Shown: positions 51,833 to 61,316, numbered from the stretch's first letter. The stretch is DNA of 64,000 bases from Roseinatronobacter bogoriensis DSM 18756 (GCF_004366635.1 NZ_SORN01000005.1:1-64000); one strand, 5' to 3'. Made by a program: numbers and translations. Notes: generated from the sequence alone by a model not told the origin.

Positions 51833-53320
51833 ATGAGCCATATTCTGGCCCTTGATCAAGGCACGACATCTAGCCGGGCAATTGTGTTTGACGCAAAGAT
51901 GCAGATCGCATCTGTCGCGCAGGAAGAATTTCCGCAGCATTACCCGCAATCTGGCTGGGTCGAGCATGATCCCTCGGACCTGTGGGCAACCACCGCAGCT
52001 ACTACGCGCGCCGCCATCGAGAAGGCGGGGCTTCATGCCACGGACATTGCTGCAATCGGAATTACCAACCAGCGCGAAACCACGCTTGTATGGGACCGAA
52101 AGACCGGCAAGCCCATTCATAATGCGATTGTCTGGCAGGACCGCCGCACGGCCGATTTCTGCGCGCGGCTGCGTGCGGATGGTCATGAGCCGATGATCAC
52201 CGCGCGCACTGGGCTGCTTGCGGACCCCTATTTCTCGGCCACGAAACTGAAATACATCCTCGATAGGGTTGAGGGGGCCCGCGACCGCGCACGACGCGGA
52301 GAGCTGGCTTTTGGCACCGTCGATACATGGCTGATCTGGAATCTGACAGGGGGCAAGGTGCATGCGACGGACGCCACCAATGCCGCGCGCACCATGCTTT
52401 ATGACATTCACAAGGGCCGCTGGAGCCAGAGTATTTGCGACCTGTTCGACATCCCGCGCGAAATGCTGCCAGAGGTGCGCGATTGCGCGGCGGATTTTGG
52501 CACAACGCGGGCCGATCTGTTCGGGCGCGAGATTCCCATTCTGGGTGTGGCGGGTGACCAGCAGGCCGCGACGATCGGGCAGGCCTGTTTCACCCCCGGG
52601 ATGCTGAAATCCACCTATGGCACGGGCTGTTTTGCGGTGCTCAACACGGGCGGGACGCCCGTCACCTCGACCAACAAGCTGTTGACGACCATCGCTTACC
52701 AGCTTGACGGCAAACCCACCTATGCGCTGGAAGGGTCCATCTTCATTGCGGGTGCGGTTGTGCAATGGTTGCGCGACGGGTTGCAGGTGGTCCGCGCGGC
52801 CCCGGAAACGCAAGCGCTTGCTGAACAGGCTGATCCAAGCCAGGATCTGATCCTTGTGCCGGCTTTTGTCGGGCTTGGCGCGCCTTATTGGAAGCCCGAG
52901 GCGCGCGGCGCTGTCTTTGGCCTGACGCGCAATTCCGGCCCTGCCGAATTTGCCCGTGCGGCGCTTGAATCGGTGGGCTACCAGACCCGCGACCTGCTAG
53001 AGGCGATGCAGGCCGACTGGGTGCGCGAAGGCGCGCAGCCCACCTTGCGGGTCGATGGTGGCATGGCGGCGAATGACTATGCGATGCAGTTTCTGTCGGA
53101 CATTATCGGTGCCCCTGTTGACCGTCCGCAAGTGCTGGAAACAACGGCACTGGGTGCGGCATGGCTGGCAGGCCAGCGCGCGGGTGTCTGGCCGGGGATG
53201 GAGGATTTCGCCAAGGGTTGGGCGGTCGAGCGGCAGTTTAACTCCCGGATGGATGCGACTGCGCGCGAGGCACGAACAGCACGCTGGAAACGGGCAGTGG
53301 AGGCCGTGCTTTCGGTTTGA
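51833..53320 (+). CDS. glpK: Glycerol kinase
   Basis: Phosphorylates glycerol; 495 residues. LALDQGTTSSRAIVFDAKMQ at the N-terminus and VWQDRRTADF, STYGTGCFAVLNTG and RVDGGMAANDYAMQFL are FGGY-family GlpK motifs. ATG at 51833 is preferred over one at 51812 because GGGAGG lies just upstream of it. With glpD it makes a complete glycerol-to-DHAP route; no facilitator glpF is visible here. Confidence 0.96.
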   Translation: MSHILALDQGTTSSRAIVFDAKMQIASVAQEEFPQHYPQSGWVEHDPSDLWATTAATTRAAIEKAGLHATDIAAIGITNQRETTLVWDRKTGKPIHNAIVWQDRRTADFCARLRADGHEPMITARTGLLADPYFSATKLKYILDRVEGARDRARRGELAFGTVDTWLIWNLTGGKVHATDATNAARTMLYDIHKGRWSQSICDLFDIPREMLPEVRDCAADFGTTRADLFGREIPILGVAGDQQAATIGQACFTPGMLKSTYGTGCFAVLNTGGTPVTSTNKLLTTIAYQLDGKPTYALEGSIFIAGAVVQWLRDGLQVVRAAPETQALAEQADPSQDLILVPAFVGLGAPYWKPEARGAVFGLTRNSGPAEFARAALESVGYQTRDLLEAMQADWVREGAQPTLRVDGGMAANDYAMQFLSDIIGAPVDRPQVLETTALGAAWLAGQRAGVWPGMEDFAKGWAVERQFNSRMDATAREARTARWKRAVEAVLSV

Positions 53321-53759
53321 TCACTGACGCGGCTGTGACGGGCTTGACATATCCAATTGTTTTTGTCAGGAAAAAGGCAGACGCCTAGCCAGACGCGCGG
53401 TCAGCCCGGCATAATCATATCCGGTTACATCCGGTTTGTGACGTGGAATACCGATGCTGGATCAATGCGCGTGTAAAGTGGTTATGGCCTTGTTGCGCTA
53501 TGCCGACCTGACAGGCCGGGCAAATGCCTATGCAGGATGAGGATAAGCAACCGGGCGGCATTTCGACCGTGCCCATTGGGAATGGACGATGTGCTGAAGC
53601 TGTTCCCACGCATTGCGCCAGAAGCCTGACGGGAGGCGGGCAGACAGCCCATATTTGCCTTATGGGGCAAACATATGTTTTGCGAATTACCCGTGCGGGG
53701 AAACTGATCCTCACAAAATAGCCAAGCCAACAGCCAATGATGCCTATCAGGACATATTC
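53321..53759. other. Gene-free region with inverted repeat
   Basis: About 440 bp between glpK and the DUF1289 gene with no recognisable coding frame. An inverted repeat, CATATTTGCC with GGCAAACATATG, lies at 53650-53677. The remainder has ordinary composition. It holds the DUF1289 promoter in some part. Confidence 0.45.
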
Positions 53760-53999
53760 ATGAGCAAGATTCCCTCACCCTGCATCGATGTGTGCAAATT
53801 CAAAAGAGAAGGCCATTGCATCGGGTGCTCGATGACCAAGGCGCAGAAATCCATGTTCAAGAAACTGAAAAAGGAAGCGCACCAAAAGGCCTTTCTGGAC
53901 CTTTTGGTGCATCAGCAAAACGACATGGGGAAATATCGCCATTGGATAGACGCGTATCGCAAGCGCTGTGACAAGAAAGGTGTCAAGGCGCCGGTCTAG
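53760..53999 (+). CDS. DUF1289-family small cysteine protein
   Basis: Protein of 79 residues with the family cysteine pattern PCIDVCKFKREGHCIGC at the N-terminus, followed by a basic helical tail (KKLKKEAHQK). The four cysteines suggest binding of a metal or iron-sulfur cluster. Family members are Fe-S-like small proteins of uncertain role. ATG at 53760 has AGGA upstream. It converges on dps, which shares an iron theme. Confidence 0.88.
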   Translation: MSKIPSPCIDVCKFKREGHCIGCSMTKAQKSMFKKLKKEAHQKAFLDLLVHQQNDMGKYRHWIDAYRKRCDKKGVKAPV

Positions 54000-54005
54000 C
54001 CCATA

Positions 54006-54476
54006 TCAACCAAGATGCGCGCGCAGCAGCCAGGCGAATTTTTCATGTGCCTGACCGCGGGCAATGACCAGATCCTGCGTCAGCAGATCGCCATTTTCTT
54101 CGGCAATGGCGGCAGTGCCCGCAAGAGTTGCTGCAAGAGTGTCCTGCGCCTTGGCGAGGGCCTCGATCATCTGCTCGGCCGTGGCATGGCCGTCATGTTC
54201 GGCAACCTTGGACCGTTTCAGCATACCGGCCAGTTGCCCCTCGGCATGGCCGCCCAACGCCTTGATGCGTTCGGCAAGGTCGTCTTGTGCGGTAAAATGG
54301 TCCTCATAGATTTGCTGAAACAATGCGTGCAAAGGCCCAAAAGCCATGCCCGTTACATTCCAGTGGAAATTCTGCGCGAGCATGGTGGTGACCGCAGTTT
54401 CAGCGACGGATTGATTAAGTGCTTCGCAAATCGCTTCTTTCGCAGAAACGGTTAATTGTTGGGCTGTCTGGGTCAT
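54006..54476 (-). CDS. dps: Dps-family DNA-binding ferritin-like protein
   Basis: Ferritin-like protein of 156 residues that stores iron, consumes peroxide and may bind DNA. The ferroxidase region is typical: QNFHWNVTGMAFGPLHALFQ followed by YEDHFTAQDDLAERIKALGG. AGGAGGGG precedes the start at 54476. A perfect Irr-type palindrome lies about 120 bp upstream. The gene is monocistronic and convergent with the DUF1289 gene. Confidence 0.94.
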   Translation of the reverse strand: MTQTAQQLTVSAKEAICEALNQSVAETAVTTMLAQNFHWNVTGMAFGPLHALFQQIYEDHFTAQDDLAERIKALGGHAEGQLAGMLKRSKVAEHDGHATAEQMIEALAKAQDTLAATLAGTAAIAEENGDLLTQDLVIARGQAHEKFAWLLRAHLG

Positions 54477-54595
54477 GGACCCCTCCTGTTTCGTGTTGCA
54501 AATGCGGGATGCGTCAACACGGGACTGGCTTGCGACTGGCTGGCTACCCGTTGAATCCAGATGTAGTGTATCATCCGGTTTGCTTCAAGTTTTAT

Positions 54596-54612
54596 TTTAG
54601 AAAGATTCTAAA
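54596..54612. promoter_or_regulatory. Irr-box-like palindrome
   Basis: TTTAGAA-AGA-TTCTAAA is a perfect 17-bp inverted repeat that matches the iron-control element (ICE/Irr box) form TTTAGAA-N3-TTCTAAA known from rhizobia and Rhodobacterales. It lies 120-136 bp upstream of the dps start and about 37 bp beyond the 3' end of the TRAP permease gene. Regulation of an iron-storage gene by the haem-responsive regulator Irr fits well. The irr gene is not in the window. Confidence 0.7.
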
Positions 54613-54648
54613 CTTGATGATTTCTCTCGGAGATTGCTTCAATACCCG

Positions 54649-55959
54649 CTACCGCGCGCCTGAAACCAGTTCCGGAAGGAACAGAACCAGCGAGGGGACG
54701 GCCACGATCAGGGCCACAACCACAAGATCGGCCAGAATGAAGGGTAGCACCCCACGAAACACATCCGTGACCATCACATAGCGGCTGGCGACATTCTTGA
54801 TGACAAAGACATTCATGCCCACTGGCGGGGTTATCATCCCCACCTCCAGCAGCTTCACCACCAGCACGCCGAACCACACAAGGCTAAGCCCTTGCGCGTC
54901 GATCAGGGGCAGAAAGATGGGCAGGGTGACCAGCATGGCGCCGAAAGGTTCCATGAATGTCCCAAGCAAAAGATAGATACAGATGATGATGAGAAGCACC
55001 AGCATCATACTCATGCCGCTATCGCTGACAAATGATGCGATCAGGTTCGATACACCCGAAATGCCCAGAAAGCGGGTGAACATGGTCGCACCAATGCCGA
55101 TGATCAGCAGAGAGCTGGTGGTGATCACTGTCTCATTCAGGGAGCGGCGGATCACGTCGCGGGTCAGTCGTCCCATTGCGGCTGCCAGCGCGACAGTTCC
55201 GAAAGCCCCGACTGCCCCGGCTTGTGTTGCAGTAAACATGCCTGAAAACAGACCGCCAAAGACCAGTATAATTAACAGAACGATTGGCAGCACCTGGCGC
55301 AGCGATTGCCACAGGTCTGGCGGCTCGACTGCGCCGGTGGGCGGGATGATGTCAGGCCGGAACCACGCGATGCACAGCACCACGATACAATAGGACAGCG
55401 CCGTAATTAGGCCGATGCTGATACCGCCGAGAAACACCTGAACGATAGAGGTTTCGGCAATCACGCCATAAATGATCATCAGGATGGATGGCGGGATCAA
55501 TGCGCCAATGGTGCCGCCCGCCGCAATACATCCCGCTGCGATGGAGGGGCGATAGCCTGCCTTGACCATTTCGGGAATTGCAATTCGGCCCATAGCCGCC
55601 GAATTTGCCAGTGACGACCCGGACACGGCGGCAAAGGCGGAACACGCAAAGATTGACGAGATGGCAAGCCCCCCCGGCAGGCGTGCAAGCAACGCCTTGG
55701 CCGCGTCAAACAACCCGCCGGTCAGGCCCGTATGATAGGCGACAAACCCCATCAGCAAGAACATGGGCACAGCACTCATGGTCCAGCGCGCGGCGAAGGA
55801 ATAAGGCGTATTGGCCAAAATACCCATAGCCGGGTTCCAGCCCAACATGGCCCAGATACCGCCAAAAGACACAAGGATCAGCGCCAGCGCTACCGGCAGA
55901 CGCAGCGCCAGCAGGCCCATCAGTATCGCTACACCCCAAAGACCGATTTCAACACTCAT
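54649..55959 (-). CDS. TRAP transporter large permease (DctM family)
   Basis: Membrane protein of 436 residues with about 12 helices. GGIWAMLGWNPAMGILANTP and SGSSLANSAAMGRIAIPEMV, followed by GYRPSIAAGCIAAGGTIGAL and IPPSILMIIYGV, are DctM-family signatures. It forms the ion-coupled transport channel. Its start overlaps the small permease gene as ATGA. With the binding protein it makes a complete TRAP system for an organic acid. Confidence 0.95.
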   Translation of the reverse strand: MSVEIGLWGVAILMGLLALRLPVALALILVSFGGIWAMLGWNPAMGILANTPYSFAARWTMSAVPMFLLMGFVAYHTGLTGGLFDAAKALLARLPGGLAISSIFACSAFAAVSGSSLANSAAMGRIAIPEMVKAGYRPSIAAGCIAAGGTIGALIPPSILMIIYGVIAETSIVQVFLGGISIGLITALSYCIVVLCIAWFRPDIIPPTGAVEPPDLWQSLRQVLPIVLLIILVFGGLFSGMFTATQAGAVGAFGTVALAAAMGRLTRDVIRRSLNETVITTSSLLIIGIGATMFTRFLGISGVSNLIASFVSDSGMSMMLVLLIIICIYLLLGTFMEPFGAMLVTLPIFLPLIDAQGLSLVWFGVLVVKLLEVGMITPPVGMNVFVIKNVASRYVMVTDVFRGVLPFILADLVVVALIVAVPSLVLFLPELVSGAR

Positions 55960-56486
55960 TCAGTGTCTTCCCCAATGTGAGAGGCAAGCAATTCGCGGCT
56001 TCTGGGTGACAGCAGCACGATGGTCATCAACGCGCAGGCAAGTGTTGCCGCGCCAAAGCCAATGGGGACAAGGAAATGCGAGTGCCAGACCGGCATCTGA
56101 AACCGCACCAGTTCCACGAAAGAGCCAGAGCGCATCTCTCGCAGCGCTTTGAACCATGTTGCATAGGTCAACATGCCGTAGATCAGGGTTCCGGTCAGTG
56201 CGATCAACACGTCCAGATTTTCCCGCAGCCGTTTGGGCAGGACGAAATCCAGCAACTCGACCGAGATCATTTGATTGCGCAAGGTCAGCCAGCCCAGCGG
56301 CAGAAAGGCGACCGCCACCATGTAGTAGCGCGCCACGATTTCGGGGGTGGTATTCATCGACACGCGAAACAGGTTCAGCAACACGACATCAAGCGTGACA
56401 TGCAGCATCATCAACACGACGGCGGCACCGCCAATGAAGGACAATAGCCGGCATAGCCCGGCGGAAAACCTGATTATCATGTGCAT
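55956..56486 (-). CDS. TRAP transporter small permease (DctQ family)
   Basis: Four-helix membrane protein of 176 residues. VARYYMVAVAFLPLGWLTLR and the W/F-rich helices fit the DctQ family. It joins the large permease (ATGA overlap) and follows the binding protein by 58 bp. No fusion to the large subunit is present. Confidence 0.92.
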   Translation of the reverse strand: MHMIIRFSAGLCRLLSFIGGAAVVLMMLHVTLDVVLLNLFRVSMNTTPEIVARYYMVAVAFLPLGWLTLRNQMISVELLDFVLPKRLRENLDVLIALTGTLIYGMLTYATWFKALREMRSGSFVELVRFQMPVWHSHFLVPIGFGAATLACALMTIVLLSPRSRELLASHIGEDTE

Positions 56487-56544
56487 GCGTTCATCCTGAA
56501 ATCCTCTGGCCGGTGGGGCCAGAGGTTGGCGTCAAGGCTGGTTC

Positions 56545-57633
56545 TCAGATGCCATATGTCGACAGATCGACATTCGCCCAGATTTCTTCCATCGCGCGTT
56601 CGGACAGGGCAACGGGATCGTCGCCAAGCTCTTCAACGATGGTGGTCCATTTCTCGACCATCGCCGCGAAGTCGCCTGCCAGTTCATCGGCGCTGATGCG
56701 CGATTCCGCATCAGAGGCTGCGAAGGCATTGGACGCTTCCAGCAGGGCTTCATCAGGGGTGATGACCTCTATTCCTGCCTCTGCAACCGCATTGCGCGCC
56801 GCTTCTGGCAGTTGGAAGCCCCAGCGATCGGTCAGTGTCGGGTTGGCGCGATTGGCGGCGCGCAGCAGTGTAGCGCGGTCATCCTCGCTCATACCGCCCC
56901 ATGTCGACTGATTGACTGTGAAGTTAGATGTGACATGATAGGTGCCCAGCGGAACATCGGTCACATAGCGCGCCACATCGACCAGACGGAAGGACAGCAT
57001 GTCCACGATCGAACTCATCGTGCCATCAATAGTGCCCTGGTTCAGCCCTTCGAATTGTTCACCGACCGGCATGTTCACCGGGGTTGCGCCAAAATTCTCT
57101 GCCCAGCGAGAGAAGGGTGCCCCGCCCGAACGCAGGCGCAGACCTTGCAGGTCTTCGGCCGTGCGCACCGGGGTGGTGGTGATCAGCACATAGGGGTCGG
57201 ATGCCCCTGCGCCCAGAAACACCATGCCCTTGTTGCTGAATTCTTCCTGACATGGTTCGCAGTTTACCACGAATTCGGTCATGGCCAGCGCCATCGCGTG
57301 GGACAGGCGGCCAATCAGCGCCATATCACCTGCCACATTGGTGCGTGGAAAGTCGGATGCAAAAAACAGCGGCAGCAGGTTGCCGATATTGATCAGTTCG
57401 GATTGCAGCGCATCGGGAACCTGTGTCAGCGTGACAACTTCGGGGCCGATCAGGCTCAGGCTCATGCTGCCGCCGCTCTCTTCTTCCAGATAGGTGGCGA
57501 AGCGTTCATACATATAGGTTGATGGATGCGCTTGCGAGGCGCCGCCCGCGCCGCGCAGATTTTGCGACATCGCGGCAGTCGTGGTGCACATGGCCAAGGC
57601 CGCACCGATCATCAGTGATCTTGACAGTTTCAT
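56545..57633 (-). CDS. TRAP transporter solute-binding protein (DctP family)
   Basis: Periplasmic receptor of 362 residues with a Sec signal (MKLSRSLMIGAALAMCTTTA). The pocket region LRSGGAPFSRWAENFGATPV contains the arginine that usually contacts a carboxylate, and EGLNQGTIDGTMSSI is a family motif. GGGAGGAG precedes the start at 57633; a longer frame to 57744 runs into the MarR gene. Because aryl-CoA metabolism genes flank it, an aromatic or phenylpropanoid acid is a likely ligand, as for the coumarate-binding TarP of Rhodopseudomonas. Confidence 0.92.
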   Translation of the reverse strand: MKLSRSLMIGAALAMCTTTAAMSQNLRGAGGASQAHPSTYMYERFATYLEEESGGSMSLSLIGPEVVTLTQVPDALQSELINIGNLLPLFFASDFPRTNVAGDMALIGRLSHAMALAMTEFVVNCEPCQEEFSNKGMVFLGAGASDPYVLITTTPVRTAEDLQGLRLRSGGAPFSRWAENFGATPVNMPVGEQFEGLNQGTIDGTMSSIVDMLSFRLVDVARYVTDVPLGTYHVTSNFTVNQSTWGGMSEDDRATLLRAANRANPTLTDRWGFQLPEAARNAVAEAGIEVITPDEALLEASNAFAASDAESRISADELAGDFAAMVEKWTTIVEELGDDPVALSERAMEEIWANVDLSTYGI

Positions 57634-57688
57634 GGTCTTTCTCCTCCCAGTTAAATGACCTTGATATGGTTGTCTTTGCTTCGCCCGC

Positions 57689-58210
57689 TCAGGGCGCGTG
57701 CGTATCGGACCTGTCGAGGCCGCAGAACTTGCGCAGCAGCCCATTCAGCTGTTGCTGTTCTGCGGTGCTCAGGGTGCCGCGTTCATGTTCGGCCTTGCCC
57801 CCGAAGAGAGAGCGAGCTTGTTCCAATGCAGTCCAGCCTGCCGGCAGCACGGACAGGCGAACTGTGCGCCGATCCCCGTCCGGGATCTGGCGTGACACAA
57901 GCGCGCGTTCTTCAAAATTGCGGATGATGCGTGTCATCGCGGCGGGCTTTATATGTAGCGCCTGTGCCAGATGACCCTGACGCACCCCCGGCGATAATGC
58001 GATCATTCGCAAGATCGTGTATTCGGCTGCCGTCAGCGTGACAGCTTGGCCGGTTTCTTCCAGCTTCTCCGAGACTTGCAGCCAGGCCATGCGCAGCAAA
58101 AAGCCTGTATTGTGGCGCAACTCTCCAAGGTTCAGGCCGTCATCCGGCAAGACCGCCACGCGATCTTCGCGGCGGGTTTGTAGCAAGTCCTGTCCCGTGT
58201 CCTGCGTCAT
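57689..58210 (-). CDS. MarR-family regulator adjacent to TRAP genes
   Basis: Winged-helix regulator of 173 residues: LTAAEYTILRMIALSPGVRQ and GHLAQALHIKPAAMTRIIRN form the DNA-binding region, and DGDRRTVRLSVLPAG is the wing. It is transcribed toward the TRAP genes, 55 bp before the binding-protein gene. The region upstream has an inverted repeat (58229-58263). It likely responds to an aromatic acid or its CoA ester. Confidence 0.92.
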   Translation of the reverse strand: MTQDTGQDLLQTRREDRVAVLPDDGLNLGELRHNTGFLLRMAWLQVSEKLEETGQAVTLTAAEYTILRMIALSPGVRQGHLAQALHIKPAAMTRIIRNFEERALVSRQIPDGDRRTVRLSVLPAGWTALEQARSLFGGKAEHERGTLSTAEQQQLNGLLRKFCGLDRSDTHAP

Positions 58211-58277
58211 CCTGCTGCCTTATGTTACATTTGAGAAATGCTAAATCAGAAAATGTTTCAAATCAAACAATTTCTTT
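58211..58277. promoter_or_regulatory. Promoter/operator of the TRAP-linked MarR gene
   Basis: A short AT-rich gap between the ligase gene's 3' end and the MarR start. ATTTGA (58229-58234) and TCAAAT (58258-58263) are an inverted pair 23 bp apart, and AAATG/CATTT units fall between. This is a plausible autoregulatory MarR operator. Confidence 0.45.
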
Positions 58278-60074
58278 TCATACGGACTGGGCGCGGGTCA
58301 ATTTTGCGCGAAATGCCCCTGTGCGCAGGGTGTCTTTGTATAGCTCGGCGATCAGATCGGCGTTATTGGCGCGCAATGCCCGCTGGTTCAGGCTGCCTTT
58401 TTCGGTCACTTCGCCCTTGTCGAAGCTGGGCGTCTGGTCCAGCACGCGTGCCCGCATGACCCGGCTGGCCGAACCCGTCGCGGCCTTGGCCGCAGCATTC
58501 AGCGCATCTTGAAGCGCGGCTGCGCGTTGCTCTGGCGGCATTTCCTTCGCGCGCTCGGACAGCAGCAGCAATGCGCCCAGTTCCGACTGGTTCTCTCCCA
58601 CGATGACAGCATCACGGATCAACCCGCCCATCGCATCTACCAGTCCCGCGCGCATGGACCCGACCGCAACCCATGTCCCTGTCGAAAGCTTGAAATTCTC
58701 AGCCACGCGCCCGTCGAAATAGAAGCCTTTGCCCAGATCCTCCGGGTCTGCAGGGCGCAGCGCATCGCCAAGGCAATAAAACCCCTCTTCGTCGAATACC
58801 TCTGCGGTTTTCTGCGTATCGCCCAGATAGCCGGGCATGATCGTCGGACCACGCAGACGCGCTTCCAGCTTGTTTCCAGTGGGAACAAGTTTCAGCTCCA
58901 GTCCGCGCGCAGGCACGCCAATATTCCCGGCCCGACTTTGAACCTCTGTGCAGGCGAGGGCAAACGGGGCAGTCTCTGTCGCGCCCAGCCCGGTGGCAAG
59001 TAACACTTCCTGCCCGGTCACCTGTCGGCCGAGGGCTGAAAGCCGGTCCCACGTATGCTGTGCCATGCCCGCACCGGCATAAAACAGCATTCCGAGACGT
59101 GAAAAGAAAGTCGCGGCGAGGGTGTGATCCTGTTCCAGCGCGTCAACCAGCATGTCATAGCCGACAGGGACGTTGAAATACCATGTGCAGGCAATTTCAC
59201 GCAGGTTGCGCAGGGTTTCATCGAATTTTCCGGGCACAGGGCGGCCATCGTCAATGTAATATGTGCCGCCATGCGCCAGCACCAACATGAACACCTTGTT
59301 GCCTGCCGCGGTATGGTTCCACGGTGCCCAGTCCAGCACCACAGGGGGCGTGTCGCGTAAAAAGCGGTAACAATCGCTGATCATGGCACCCATCGCGCAC
59401 ATCATGCGATTGGTATTGATAACCGCCTTGGGGCTGCCGGTCGAACCAGAGGTGAACAGGTATTTCACCACACCATCAGGGCGCAGGGCTGCGCGGGCCT
59501 GTTTGGCACCTGTAGCGGGCGTTTTCAGCAGCGCGGCGAAGTCATCTTCGCCATCGCCAAGGCTGATGACCCTTTGCTCTGGCGCGGCAATGGCGTGCAG
59601 GGCAGGGGTAAAGGCGGCCGCGTTATCTGCAAACACTGCGCCGGGGCGGAGCAGGGCTGCGATGTCGCGCAGCTTGGCGTGATCTTTCGACACCAGCGAA
59701 TAGGCGGGTGAAACAGCGGCGAAGGGAATGCCGACATAAATGCAGCCCATTGCCAGAAGCGCATGTTCCAGACTGTTTTCTGACAGGATCAGCAAGGGCC
59801 GGTCCGGCCCCAGACCGCGCGCCAGAAGTGCTGCGCCCAGTCGCTGCGCCATGTCGCGCGCCTGTGCATAGCTGATCTTGCGCCAGTCGCCCCCGTTGTC
59901 GCGCCGGGCAATCCATGTTGTCGAAGGTGTTTTGTCGGCCCAATGATCCAGATAATCGGCCACCACCGGCAAGGAATCCGGCAGCGGGTCACGCTGGCGC
60001 ATTAGGATTGTTCCGTCTTCGCGATGCGTGATCTCGAATTGGGGTTGCCAGAAGCGGGTGTCTGTTTTGGTCAT
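58278..60074 (-). CDS. Feruloyl-CoA-synthetase-like acyl-CoA ligase
   Basis: AMP-forming ligase of 598 residues. LFTSGSTGSPKAVINTNRMM is the P-loop region, TGLGATETAPFAL the adenylate motif and CLGDALR the TGD-equivalent. The overall arrangement resembles feruloyl-CoA synthetase (FCS_like group) as I recall it. ATG at 60074 is preferred over 60116 because it begins the family N-terminus (WQPQFEITHREDG). It lies 10 bp after the SDR gene. It should activate a phenylpropanoid-type acid to its CoA ester, the entry step of the island. Confidence 0.88.
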   Translation of the reverse strand: MTKTDTRFWQPQFEITHREDGTILMRQRDPLPDSLPVVADYLDHWADKTPSTTWIARRDNGGDWRKISYAQARDMAQRLGAALLARGLGPDRPLLILSENSLEHALLAMGCIYVGIPFAAVSPAYSLVSKDHAKLRDIAALLRPGAVFADNAAAFTPALHAIAAPEQRVISLGDGEDDFAALLKTPATGAKQARAALRPDGVVKYLFTSGSTGSPKAVINTNRMMCAMGAMISDCYRFLRDTPPVVLDWAPWNHTAAGNKVFMLVLAHGGTYYIDDGRPVPGKFDETLRNLREIACTWYFNVPVGYDMLVDALEQDHTLAATFFSRLGMLFYAGAGMAQHTWDRLSALGRQVTGQEVLLATGLGATETAPFALACTEVQSRAGNIGVPARGLELKLVPTGNKLEARLRGPTIMPGYLGDTQKTAEVFDEEGFYCLGDALRPADPEDLGKGFYFDGRVAENFKLSTGTWVAVGSMRAGLVDAMGGLIRDAVIVGENQSELGALLLLSERAKEMPPEQRAAALQDALNAAAKAATGSASRVMRARVLDQTPSFDKGEVTEKGSLNQRALRANNADLIAELYKDTLRTGAFRAKLTRAQSV

Positions 60075-60084
60075 GCTGTCACCG

Positions 60085-60852
60085 TCACCTTGGCGCCATG
60101 CGAATTGCGCCATCAAGGCGGATCACTTCGCCATTCAGCATGGGGTTTGCCACGATATGCAGCGCAAGGGCCGCAAATTCGGACGGATCGCCAAGCCGGG
60201 GCGGAAACGGCACCTGCTTGCCCAGACTGTCCTGTGCCTCTTGTGGTAGGCTGTGCAGCAATGGGGTCAGGAAAAGCCCCGGCGCAATGGTGCAAACGCG
60301 AATGCCCTTATCTGCCAGATCGCGTGCCATTGGCAGGGTCATGCCGACAATCCCGCCCTTGGACGCCGCATAGGCGACTTGTCCGATCTGCCCGTCAAAG
60401 GCCGCAACGGATGCAGTGTTGACGATCACGCCGCGCGCATTGTCTGTCCCTGTCGGGTCTTGGGCGGCCATGATTGCGGCCGCCTGCGATGCGCAGTTGA
60501 ATGTGCCAGCCAGATTGACCGCCAGCGTCTTGCTAAAGAGTGCAGCATCATGCGCAGCCCCGCGCGATACCGTTTTCGCCACAGGCCCGATTCCCGCGCA
60601 ATTGACCAGAACGCGCAACGCTCCAAGGGACAGGCCGACTGTTTCAAACCCTTCGGCCACGCTGTCAGGGCTGGCCACATCCACTTTGCAGAACACCCCG
60701 TCAAGCTCTTGCGCCAAAAGGGTGCCTTCCTCGACATTCAGGTCGAAAATCCCGACCCGCATTCCAGCTTGCGCCAATGTGCGGGCCGTGGCGGCCCCAA
60801 GGCCAGAGGCTCCGCCAGTCACAACGGCGGCAGCGTTTGCGAAAGTACTCAT
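60085..60852 (-). CDS. SDR-family 3-hydroxyacyl-CoA dehydrogenase-like protein
   Basis: Classical SDR of 255 residues: cofactor motif TGGASGLGAATAR, VNCAGIG, and the catalytic YAASKGG with the Ser in NTASVAA. The presence of IGQVAYAASKGGIVGMTLPM recalls HSD10-type 3-hydroxyacyl-CoA dehydrogenases. It overlaps the MarR gene as ATGA and precedes the ligase. In a beta-oxidation scheme it would oxidise the 3-hydroxyacyl-CoA formed by the hydratase. Confidence 0.88.
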   Translation of the reverse strand: MSTFANAAAVVTGGASGLGAATARTLAQAGMRVGIFDLNVEEGTLLAQELDGVFCKVDVASPDSVAEGFETVGLSLGALRVLVNCAGIGPVAKTVSRGAAHDAALFSKTLAVNLAGTFNCASQAAAIMAAQDPTGTDNARGVIVNTASVAAFDGQIGQVAYAASKGGIVGMTLPMARDLADKGIRVCTIAPGLFLTPLLHSLPQEAQDSLGKQVPFPPRLGDPSEFAALALHIVANPMLNGEVIRLDGAIRMAPR

Positions 60853-61316
60853 GTTTCATCCTCCTCATGCGCGGCGCGGAATTTACGCAGCAGCGCCAGA
60901 AACTGTTCCTGCTCTGTTTGGCTGAGCGCGGAGAGCAAGACCTTCTCGTGGTCATGCACGCGCGCCATGGTCCGGGCGTGAAGCCTGCATCCTTCGTCCG
61001 TCGCGAGCAGCGCCTGAGAGCGGCGGTCGCCGGGCACCGCTGTGCGCTTGGCAAGGCTGCGCTTTTCCAGCTCGTCGATAATGGCAACCAGACCTGAACG
61101 CTCTATTCCCAATCGCCGGGCGACTTCGCTTTGGGTCAGGCGTGGGGTTTCGGTAATCAATGTCAGCACTGAAAAGGCGCGCGGTGACAGCACGCTTTGT
61201 TCGACCTGCTTACGAAAATCATCGCGCACGATCATATAGGCACGTTTCAGGTTGTAGCCCAGAAGCCATTCAATGCCCGATTCATCCTCAACAGGCGCCG
61301 GATTTGTCCTTGCCAT
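60849..61316 (-). CDS. MarR-family regulator of the phenylpropanoid-type cluster
   Basis: Regulator of 155 residues with LTQSEVARRLGIERSGLVAI as the recognition region and AVPGDRRSQALLATDEG as the wing. It starts the minus-strand operon (MarR, SDR, ligase) and faces the divergent hydratase-amidohydrolase-dehydrogenase genes. Its partner in the phd system (PhdR) is a MarR repressor relieved by CoA esters. The shared 126-bp gap contains strong palindromes, fitting control of both directions. Confidence 0.92.
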   Translation of the reverse strand: MARTNPAPVEDESGIEWLLGYNLKRAYMIVRDDFRKQVEQSVLSPRAFSVLTLITETPRLTQSEVARRLGIERSGLVAIIDELEKRSLAKRTAVPGDRRSQALLATDEGCRLHARTMARVHDHEKVLLSALSQTEQEQFLALLRKFRAAHEEDET

